A stretch of DNA of 12,367 nt from assembly GCA_000435075.1 (NCBI GenBank), contig FR890637.1:1-12367 (forward strand), written 5' to 3'. The DNA is from Bacteroides sp. CAG:770. GTDB taxonomy: Bacteria; Bacteroidota; Bacteroidia; Bacteroidales; UBA932. The notes beneath the pieces were generated by a model. It was not told the origin of the DNA. It ran no database searches and saw only the letters and a list, made by a program, of their open reading frames with translations. Below are positions 1-5,096 of the stretch, piece after piece. Within the stretch, counting starts at the first letter, position 1; each line of letters opens with the position of its first letter. The position numbers and the translations under genes were made by a program.

Positions 1-168
1 AATTTCTATAATCGAGTCAACCTAAATCAGGAAAATACAATTATCCGGAAAAAGGAGGGTATTTCCGGACAAAATTGGGGAGGCATATCACAGCAACGAG
101 TCGGCTGTATGACAGCCATGAGACGGAGCCGCCAGTCCGTAGTATGTGCCTGATTCCAAGAGGCGTTG
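1..168. other. Window edge without a recognisable gene
   Basis: I see no open frame that looks like a protein and no tRNA. The stretch lies downstream of the minus-strand methyltransferase-like gene. It contains an 8-bp inverted repeat (44-51 with 62-69) and two short hairpin-capable pieces near 93-145 (GGCTGT/ACAGCC and ACGGA/TCCGT). None is followed by a clear T run on the minus strand, so I do not call a terminator for the neighbouring gene. Confidence 0.5.
44..69. repeat. Short inverted repeat
   Basis: TCCGGAAA at 44-51 is the exact reverse complement of TTTCCGGA at 62-69, with a 10-nt loop. On the minus strand the second arm is followed by TAATTGTATTTT, so a weak terminator for the upstream minus-strand gene is possible but not convincing. 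Confidence 0.4.
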
Positions 169-219
169 TCAGACAGTCTGTCCAGCCTCTCTTCTTAGGC
201 GGTCGTCAGACAGTCTGAC
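168..219. repeat. Repeated 13-15 nt dyad at the 3' end of the methyltransferase-like gene
   Basis: GTCAGACAGTCTG occurs at 168-180 and again at 205-217. The second copy extends to a perfect dyad, GTCAGAC-A-GTCTGAC (205-219). The first copy supplies the gene's stop codon. It is either a local duplication or a protein-binding dyad; nothing decides between them. Confidence 0.5.
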
Positions 220-1476
220 CAATGCTTCTTCTTCTGTGGTGCATTCTGCTAGAGTCTTTTCGAATACTGTCCAACGGTATGCTGAGAGCAGCGACTTCTC
301 GACCCAGTAGGCGAATTTCGTCTGCAAACCCGCCGTATGAAGCTTATCTTCAATGCGTTTTGCTTTCAGGTACATTTCGAGTCCGTCTGCCGTATCGTGC
401 CACAGGTCAATGAAAGCGTAGTCGTAGCGCCCCTGCATTTTTTCCCGATTGGCAGTCTCCCTTCCTCTCTGTATGCTTCTGCCTGCTTGGTTTTGCCTCT
501 CCAAGCATTGACCTTCCTCAGTGTTTTTCATGCATTGGTCCTCAGTCGTTTCTTCTCCGCGTTGACCTTCCTTCGTGCTTCTCTTGCCTTGACCTTCATT
601 AGAATATCTCCAACATTGGTCATTCTCCGGACCTATCTCGCATTGGTCCTCAGTCGTTTCTTCCCCACATTGACCTTCCTCCGTGCTTCTCTTGCATTGA
701 CCTGAGGCCTCCTGCCGTGCGTCTTGCCACATGTTTTCATTCAGGAACCCGAAGGCGTCGCTCCGGATTATCCGGATTTTTTCTTTGTTGGGGAACTGCG
801 GCAGGATGTGTCTTTCGAACAATGCGATGGCCTCCTCGCTCCGTTCCACGATGTCCAATGACGTCACATCCGGCTTTTCCGACACCATATACGCAAAGTA
901 TCCTAGCCCGAGCCCGAACGTCACGACCCTTCCCGTCGCCTCCCCAATCGGCGCCCGCATTGTCTCTATCTCGCTCGGTTTCACCCCCATCCATTCACGC
1001 CCGTCCTGCTCGACCGCCGGATACGCGAACCGCTCCCGGAAAAAGCCGATTTGCGGCACCTCCCTAAGGTTTTTGTCAATGTCAATGTCGTTGCAGATGA
1101 AGGCTTCGTATGGCCGGTAGCTGTAATGTGTGAATTTCCAATGTCGTGTGGCGGTGTCTGGAAATTTTATGTTTTTAAGATAGGGATTGTCCCGATATTT
1201 CCTGGTCTCAAGGCAATGCACTGCATCCTGGAAGTATCCGTTTATAGTCGTGTCGTCTTCCGATATTCCGCAGAACCCTGCCATGAATGCTGCATACAGG
1301 ATTTCCTCAGGTAGTTCTCCCGAGGGGTCTGCTTCTTTCATAAGTCTTTCTGTTATAGCGCATGGCGTCTCATTTATGTACTCTGACATTGACCATGCCG
1401 CATTATTGTTGGCTTCCCTCTGTTCCGCCAGTTTCCGTTTCCAGTTTTCGTTCACTGTCTTGCATTTTAGAGGCAC
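169..1476 (-). CDS. Class I SAM-dependent methyltransferase-like protein with a repeat insertion
   Basis: The product has a Rossmann methyltransferase (spermidine-synthase-like) core. FGLGLG with glycines 188/190/192 fits motif I, SLDIVE (206-211) the acidic end of strand 2, IRSDAFGF the third strand, and DYAFIDLW (about 352-359) motif IV. The N-terminal 180 residues are specific to this protein and I recognise no other domain. Residues 259-330 are eight 9-residue units of the type [G/D]QCxxxxxE, placed in the loop before strand 4, where an insertion could be tolerated. Substrate and reaction are unknown, and a non-enzymatic SAM-fold protein is possible. The longest frame uses GTG at 1476, but a promoter-like box overlaps that codon, so ATG at 1389 (residue 30) may be the true start; it would give 406 residues. 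The gene runs divergently from tRNA-Leu. The frame is intact despite the repeat. Confidence 0.7.
   Translation of the reverse strand: MPLKCKTVNENWKRKLAEQREANNNAAWSMSEYINETPCAITERLMKEADPSGELPEEILYAAFMAGFCGISEDDTTINGYFQDAVHCLETRKYRDNPYLKNIKFPDTATRHWKFTHYSYRPYEAFICNDIDIDKNLREVPQIGFFRERFAYPAVEQDGREWMGVKPSEIETMRAPIGEATGRVVTFGLGLGYFAYMVSEKPDVTSLDIVERSEEAIALFERHILPQFPNKEKIRIIRSDAFGFLNENMWQDARQEASGQCKRSTEEGQCGEETTEDQCEIGPENDQCWRYSNEGQGKRSTKEGQRGEETTEDQCMKNTEEGQCLERQNQAGRSIQRGRETANREKMQGRYDYAFIDLWHDTADGLEMYLKAKRIEDKLHTAGLQTKFAYWVEKSLLSAYRWTVFEKTLAECTTEEEALVRLSDDRLRREAGQTV
505..702 (-). repeat. 27-nt in-frame tandem repeat, eight anchors, in the methyltransferase-like gene
   Basis: Anchors of the form [GA]C[AGC]TTG[GA][TC]C begin at 505, 532, 559, 586, 613, 640, 667 and 694, exactly 27 nt apart. 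Read on the minus strand they encode GQC or DQC (with GQG and GQR variants) every nine residues. A higher-order copy is visible: 533-595 and 641-703 differ at about 5 of 63 positions and are 108 nt (four units) apart. The anchor contains GGTCAATG, the sequence dispersed elsewhere in this window. Because the unit is a multiple of three, copy-number changes keep the gene open. Confidence 0.92.
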
Positions 1477-1483
1477 AAATATC
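1476..1483 (-). promoter_or_regulatory. Candidate -7 box for the methyltransferase-like gene
   Basis: The minus strand reads GATATTTG, one base off TAnnTTTG and close to the TATATTTG boxes at 10557 and 11319. No good -33 TTTG lies at the right distance. If real, transcription starts inside the annotated GTG start region, which favours translation from ATG 1389. Confidence 0.3.
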
Positions 1484-1523
1484 GTATTTTTTCTCAGTAT
1501 TTTTCACGAAAATCCTAACCGGT

Positions 1524-1554
1524 TTTGAGAATTGAAAATCCTTTACTATCTTTG
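1524..1554 (+). promoter_or_regulatory. Bacteroidota-type promoter for tRNA-Leu
   Basis: TTTG at 1524-1527, a 19-nt spacer, then TATCTTTG at 1547-1554 match the primary sigma factor promoter of Bacteroidota. The start site should lie near 1560, giving a leader of about 80 nt before the mature tRNA. Confidence 0.8.
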
Positions 1555-1643
1555 CATTCCTTTTCGGACACAGAATGCGACAGCTTCCAACCAGGTCGTA
1601 TTCAGCGATGGGCTTCATGTTATGAGTCTTCCGGAAGGGATTT

Positions 1644-1725
1644 GCGAGCGTGTTGTAATTGGTAGCCAAGCCAGACTTAGGATCTGGTGCCTTCGTGCGT
1701 ATGGGTTCGAGTCCCTTCGCTCGCA
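1644..1725 (+). tRNA. tRNA-Leu (anticodon UAG)
   Basis: The acceptor stem GCGAGCG (1644-1650) pairs fully with CGCTCGC (1718-1724), followed by discriminator A. The anticodon stem CCAGA/TCTGG encloses CTTAGGA, giving anticodon TAG at 1678-1680. The D arm carries AATTGGTAG. A 13-nt variable region fits the long variable arm of leucine tRNAs. The T arm has the TTCGAGT loop with one mismatch in its stem. CCA is not encoded. The unit is single, with its own promoter and terminator. tRNA genes are common integration sites, but I found no second copy of its 3' end nearby. Confidence 0.95.
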
Positions 1726-1733
1726 CGGTTTTT

Positions 1734-1767
1734 AGAGATCGGGGAGTGTTCCCCGGTCTCTTTTTTT
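1734..1767 (+). terminator. Rho-independent terminator of tRNA-Leu
   Basis: Arms 1734-1745 and 1750-1761 form a 12-bp stem with one G-U pair and a GTGT loop, followed by a T run ending at 1767. Confidence 0.92.
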
Positions 1768-1834
1768 GCGCCCGCGGGAGGAGTTCTGGACAGTATTAGT
1801 TTCCGCTCCATCCAGGTCTCATGAAAGAGCGGTC

Positions 1835-1940
1835 GGAGGTGCGGCCGTGGGAGGCATGGCCGCCCATGGCCTTGTGAATGGGATGTCGGGCGCGAGCCCG
1901 ACAAGGATGAGCGAAGCGAACCTCCCACGGCCGCACCTCC
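1835..1940. repeat. Long perfect inverted repeat, REP-like palindromic element
   Basis: GGAGGTGCGGCCGTGGGAGG (1835-1854) is exactly reverse-complementary to 1921-1940, with 66 nt between. The loop carries a second perfect hairpin, GTCGGGC-GCGA-GCCCGAC (1885-1902), capped by a GNRA-type tetraloop. There is no T run, so it is not an ordinary terminator. Its high GC differs from the flanks. It could be an extragenic palindromic repeat, a small mobile unit or a structured RNA. Confidence 0.75.
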
Positions 1941-2158
1941 GCCGGGCGCGATACAGACCTTGAAATAACGCAAAACAATAATGGCAATCCGGCCGTTTTC
2001 CGTGTCGGGACGACGCCACGCCCTCAATCATAAAATTCTATCACACAAATAGTTACAAATTGCTATGTGGATTTCTGGCCAAAAAAAGCCCGCAAATCCA
2101 CGCTAAAAACAAATGGTATCTGATTATCAATGTATTACGAGCGACCGTGTGGCACCGT

Positions 2159-2435
2159 CCCGCAAAACGGGTAAGCGTCTCCGGCTTTACGTATTGTCCC
2201 ACGCTATCAGTATCTACTTACTTTATTTTTAGGTCGAATCACGCCAGGAGGTGTCGGCAGATTGGAAGTTTAGAACCGCTTGACTATCAGGTAATTATAA
2301 AACGCAAATCCGCCGACCCCTATCTGGCAGGACGCTTACGAAAAAGCATCACGAGTCAACTTCGTGGACAGGCAGGTGACCTTGGCGGGGCTTGTCTCTT
2401 CGCGGTGACGATTACCCGAGTCCAATCAGAGCCCC
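2159..2435. ncRNA. Candidate structured RNA, strand undecided
   Basis: Complementary segments are nested as in a folded RNA. CCCG/CGGG forms a hairpin at 2159-2171. GTAAGCGTC (2171-2179) pairs with GACGCTTAC (2331-2339). Inside that, GTCGGCAGATT (2253-2263) pairs with AATCCGCCGAC (2307-2317) with one mismatch, and the helix extends outward with an internal loop. CACGA/TCGTG forms a hairpin at 2350-2366, and GGGGCT (2387-2392) pairs with AGCCCC (2430-2435). I could not match it to RNase P RNA, tmRNA or SRP RNA. On the minus strand TGTCTTTG (2486-2493) is a weak -7 box without a good -33. A decayed mobile-element end is the main alternative. Confidence 0.35.
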
Positions 2436-2437
2436 CA

Positions 2438-2543
2438 GACTGTCCGAAAAGTCCTCGCGAGACTGAAATACCCCTTACCCCTATGCAAAGACAGAAGTGG
2501 ATTCTCGATTCTCACTGAGAAATGTTTGACTTTTCGGACAATC
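2438..2543. repeat. Inverted repeat of 16 nt around a 74-nt centre
   Basis: GACTGTCCGAAAAGTC (2438-2453) and GACTTTTCGGACAATC (2528-2543) are reverse complements at 15 of 16 positions. The centre contains a second dyad, TTCTCACTGAGAA. It may be the ends of a very small non-autonomous element or a regulatory or RNA fold. No target-site duplication is evident. Confidence 0.55.
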
Positions 2544-2558
2544 TCCCCGGTCATCTGA

Positions 2559-2606
2559 CAAATAAAACCAAAACGAAGAGCCTTGCCATGCCGGCCGGGC
2601 TCTTCG
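2559..2606 (-). terminator. Terminator of rng
   Basis: CGAAGAGCC (2574-2582) pairs perfectly with GGCTCTTCG (2598-2606). On the minus strand the stem is followed by TTTTGGTTTTATTT. It begins about 20 nt after the rng stop codon. Confidence 0.85.
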
Positions 2607-2625
2607 TGTAAACCTTTGTCTGGAG

Positions 2626-4194
2626 TCAGCTGTCTAGCTTATCTCCGTTCTCATTGTAGAATTCATACTGCAAAACGCTGAAGTCCTGGACTTCCTCGTG
2701 CTTGATCTTGCACTTGTACTTTCTTCTCCACTTCCTGAGGAAAGAATTGAATCCCCTGGAAATATAAGCACCCAGAATTGGTCCTGTCTTGAGAATGAAA
2801 GACTTGACATCGTTCTCTGTTGCGTAGAAGGAAATCTTGCGCTCAATGTCCTCATCGATAACAAGACTCGGAGCAATCTTACCAGTGCCGTGACAAACCG
2901 GACAAACCTCAGTCGTATTGATTTCAGTCACAGGACGAATCCTCTGCCTCGTTATCTGCATCAGACCGAACTTCGTGAGAGGGAGCACATTGTGCTTGGC
3001 CCTGTCATCCTGCATAAGCTCAGTCATGTATTTGAACAGCCCGTTCTTGTGATCCTGATTCTCCATATCAATGAAGTCCACAATCACAATTCCGCCCATA
3101 TCTCTGAGCCTCAGCTGTCTCGCAATTTCCTCTGCGGCGTAGCGGTTCACCTCGTAGGTATTCTCTTCCTGGTCATTCGTCTTGGCCCTGATACCACTGT
3201 TGACATCCACCACGTTAAGCGCCTCTGTCGATTCTATAACAAGATATGCCCCCTGTTTAATGGGAACCACTTTACCGAAAGAACTCTTGATTTGCCTGGT
3301 AACTTCGAAATGGTCGAAGATAGGCTCCTTGTCATCATAGAACTTTACGATCTTCTCCTTGTCCGGCGAAATCTGGGAAATGTACTTTCTGATTTCCTCG
3401 AACTCCTTAGTGTCATTGACATACACATTGGAGAAACTGTCATTGAACAAATCTCTCAATATTGTCGTGGTCTTGCTGTACTCTGAAAAGAGCGGCTGGA
3501 TACTCTTGTTTTTCGACAATTTTGACCAGGAACCTTCCCATTTGCTTATCAATGATTTAAGCTCGGATACAAGAATCGCTGCATTTTTACCTTCGGCGGC
3601 GGTCCTGATAATCGCGCCATAATTCTGAGGAAGAATGCTCCTGACCAATGTTTCAAGTCTTTTCTTCTCTTCCTTTGAAGAGATCTTCTGGGATATGCTC
3701 ACTTTCTTCGCGAAAGGGAGGAGTACAATATTGCGTCCTGCCAATGAAATCTCGGCCGTAAGTCTGGAACCTTTGGTGGAGATAGGCTCCTTCACAATCT
3801 GGACAATTACCATCTGCCCCGGCTTGAGTATGTTCTCGATCTGACCCTCTTTCTCAAGAATAGGTCCAAGCTGAATGCCCGAAAACAACTCGCCTGCATC
3901 GGTATTCGTATTAGTCTTGCGGACGAACTCGTCAAACGCAGTGAAATAGAAACCGAGATCCAGATAATGGATGAAAGCTTCCTTCTCGTCTCCGATATCC
4001 ACAAAGGCAGCGTTGAGCGCAGGCATAATCTTCTTCACCTTGCCGAGGAAGACATCCCCGACCGTGAAACTGTGCCCCTTGCTGGACTCCTTGTTCAGTT
4101 CGATGAGACGATGGTTCTCCATCAATGCAATCCTTACCTCATCAGCGCCGACATCTACAATCAAGTCTTTGACTGATTCTTTTTCAGATTCCAT
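2626..4194 (-). CDS. rng: Ribonuclease G/E family endoribonuclease
   Basis: This is the 5'-end-sensing, Mg-dependent endoribonuclease that processes rRNA and starts mRNA decay in the cytoplasm. An S1-like RNA-binding region lies at about residues 40-130. The metal-binding aspartates are D330 in VVDVNSG and D373 in VDFIDM, 43 residues apart as in E. coli RNase E (D303/D346). The Zn-link CPVCHGTGK provides C431 and C434, spaced from D373 as in E. coli. At 522 residues it matches RNase G length and lacks the long C-terminal scaffold of RNase E. ATG 4194 gives a normal N terminus, with no Shine-Dalgarno. It follows HU and the tiny basic gene but lies behind their terminator; I see no clear promoter in the 94-nt gap, so it may depend on read-through. 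It carries the only GTCAATG copy in the conserved block (3414). Confidence 0.97.
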   Translation of the reverse strand: MESEKESVKDLIVDVGADEVRIALMENHRLIELNKESSKGHSFTVGDVFLGKVKKIMPALNAAFVDIGDEKEAFIHYLDLGFYFTAFDEFVRKTNTNTDAGELFSGIQLGPILEKEGQIENILKPGQMVIVQIVKEPISTKGSRLTAEISLAGRNIVLLPFAKKVSISQKISSKEEKKRLETLVRSILPQNYGAIIRTAAEGKNAAILVSELKSLISKWEGSWSKLSKNKSIQPLFSEYSKTTTILRDLFNDSFSNVYVNDTKEFEEIRKYISQISPDKEKIVKFYDDKEPIFDHFEVTRQIKSSFGKVVPIKQGAYLVIESTEALNVVDVNSGIRAKTNDQEENTYEVNRYAAEEIARQLRLRDMGGIVIVDFIDMENQDHKNGLFKYMTELMQDDRAKHNVLPLTKFGLMQITRQRIRPVTEINTTEVCPVCHGTGKIAPSLVIDEDIERKISFYATENDVKSFILKTGPILGAYISRGFNSFLRKWRRKYKCKIKHEEVQDFSVLQYEFYNENGDKLDS

Positions 4195-4274
4195 CAGGAT
4201 AAATCAATATTTATTAGTAAAGCAATACATTGCGGTACTGGCCGCAACGACAGTCGAAAAGGCAAGCCTTTTCA

Positions 4275-4318
4275 CAAATAAAAACTAAAGAGGCCGTCCG
4301 GACTACCGGTCAGCCTCT
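4275..4318 (-). terminator. Terminator after the HU / bS22-like operon
   Basis: Arms 4289-4301 and 4306-4318 form a 13-bp stem with one A-A mismatch and one G-U pair, and a 4-nt loop. On the minus strand it is followed by TTTAGTTTTTATTTG. A separate perfect dyad, TAGCAG-A-CTGCTA (4325-4337), sits between it and the stop codon. Confidence 0.82.
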
Positions 4319-4357
4319 CTCTTCTAGCAGACTGCTAAAATGGCAGACACTGAAAAA

Positions 4358-4447
4358 TTACTTCTTCTTATGTCTGTTCTTGCGCAAGCGCTTTTTACGC
4401 TTGTGCGTTGCCATCTTATGTCTTTTTCTCTTTTTACCGCTTGGCAT
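4358..4447 (-). CDS. 29-residue basic AURKAIP1/COX24-type (bS22/mS38-like) ribosomal protein
   Basis: The frame runs from ATG 4447 to TAA 4358 and encodes 29 residues, begins MPSGKKRKRHKMATHKRK, is very rich in Lys, Arg and His, and ends in KKK. This matches the short AURKAIP1/COX24-domain proteins annotated in Bacteroidota. The family is related to the C-terminal part of mitochondrial mS38 and to mycobacterial bS22, a roughly 33-residue protein near the decoding region of the small subunit; a ribosomal role here is therefore inferred from family. It starts 19 nt after the HU stop codon, shares the HU promoter and is followed directly by a terminator, so expression with HU is likely. There is no Shine-Dalgarno. 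It is easily missed because of its length. Confidence 0.85.
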   Translation of the reverse strand: MPSGKKRKRHKMATHKRKKRLRKNRHKKK

Positions 4448-4466
4448 AGTTTGAAAAATTTAAAAT

Positions 4467-4742
4467 TTATTTCTTAACAGCACTTGTGAAGACCTTAGCC
4501 GGTTTGAAAGCCGGAATGTTGTGTGCCGGGATTGTCATGGTCGTGTTCTTTGTGATATTGCGTGCAGCTTTCTCAGCTCTGTGCTTGATGATGAAGCTAC
4601 CGAATCCACGAAGATATACTGGTTCCTCTCTTACGAGTGAAGCCTTTACAGTTTCCATGAAAGCCTCGACAACAGTCTGCACTGTTGTTTTCTCTAATCC
4701 GGTTGACTTGGCAACCTCGTTAACGATCTCTGCTTTTGTCAT
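4467..4742 (-). CDS. HU/IHF family nucleoid DNA-binding protein
   Basis: The 91-residue product has the HU fold from end to end: the N-terminal helices MTKAEIVNEVAKSTGL and VQTVVEAFMETV, the signature RGFGSF, and the DNA-bending beta arm ending in IPAHNIPAFKPAKVF with its conserved prolines. It binds and bends DNA as a dimer and compacts the chromosome. ATG 4742 gives the usual start and length. It has its own promoter (4791-4821) with a leader of about 40 nt and is first in an operon with the 29-residue basic protein. I cannot say which HU paralogue it is. Confidence 0.96.
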   Translation of the reverse strand: MTKAEIVNEVAKSTGLEKTTVQTVVEAFMETVKASLVREEPVYLRGFGSFIIKHRAEKAARNITKNTTMTIPAHNIPAFKPAKVFTSAVKK

Positions 4743-4790
4743 AACAACTGATATTAAATATTACTGTATCTTTATTTGCAAATTGGGTGA

Positions 4791-4821
4791 CAAAGATAAG
4801 GTTATTTTTTTTATTTACAAA
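4791..4821 (-). promoter_or_regulatory. Promoter of the HU operon
   Basis: On the minus strand TTTG (4821-4818), a 19-nt A/T-rich spacer and TATCTTTG (4798-4791) match the Bacteroidota primary promoter exactly. Confidence 0.88.
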
Positions 4822-4947
4822 CAATTACGATAAAAATCATGGTTCTAAAACGGTAAACTCCCGATATTGCGGAATCTCGCAGCATATCGTCAAAAATTTC
4901 GTTTTTACATTTTTATTGTGCAGATTTGCAAGATTATGTGCCATTTC

Positions 4948-4983
4948 GGACACCGGACGACACCGGACGACACCGGACACCGG
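4948..4983. repeat. 10-bp tandem repeat CACCGGACGA upstream of lon
   Basis: CACCGGACGA occurs at 4951-4960 and 4961-4970, followed by CACCGGACAC-CGG and preceded by GGA, about 3.5 units. It directly follows TTTCGGACA (4944-4952). It is likely a slippage product; effects on lon expression are possible but unsupported. Confidence 0.8.
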
Positions 4984-5096
4984 CTCTGGCATAGAGATTG
5001 ACTTATATATAATATGGTTCATTTTGTATTCTTCTGCATGACAAATTGTCAGAAGTGGGGAATCATGACTTATTTATAGAAAACACATAGTATATT

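Larger units (their letters stand above)
1768..2558. other. Gene-poor stretch between tRNA-Leu and rng, with inverted repeats
   Basis: I find no protein gene I believe in. The plus-strand frame 2060-2518 starts with TTG, has unusual composition and no recognisable motif, and lies over nested base-pairing segments, so I treat it as chance. The stretch holds the 20-bp inverted repeat at 1835-1940, a hairpin at 2067-2101 (GTGGATTT/AAATCCAC), the structured segment 2159-2435 and the inverted repeat 2438-2543. It contains no GTCAATG copy. Confidence 0.6.
4743..5096. other. Divergent spacer between HU and lon
   Basis: This 354-nt spacer holds the HU promoter on the minus strand and must hold the lon promoter on the plus strand. 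The best plus-strand box I see is CAGATTTG (4921-4928), one base off TAnnTTTG and without a proper -33. A leader from there would include the 10-bp tandem repeat at 4948-4983. No heat-shock operator (CIRCE) is visible, and I see no gene. Confidence 0.55.

Noticed and set aside
505..702. Regular 27-nt spacing resembling a CRISPR array
   Set aside because: Only about 9 nt of each unit are constant, the remainder is diverged coding repeat, the frame is kept throughout, and no cas genes are near.
717..1120. Plus-strand open frames opposite the methyltransferase-like gene
   Set aside because: They overlap the conserved SAM-binding motifs in antisense and show no protein-like features.
1700..1725. 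tRNA-Leu 3' end as an attachment site of an integrated element
   Set aside because: I found no second copy of the 3' end in the window and no integrase gene.
2067..2101. GTGGATTT/AAATCCAC hairpin as a terminator
   Set aside because: The run of A/T lies in the loop, not after the stem, on either strand.
2060..2518. 152-codon open frame on the plus strand
   Set aside because: It starts with TTG, shows no motif or domain, has odd composition (many Arg, Ser, Trp-His-Arg-Pro type strings) and overlaps several nested complementary segments. I prefer a non-coding reading; a homologue search with conserved frame would reverse this.
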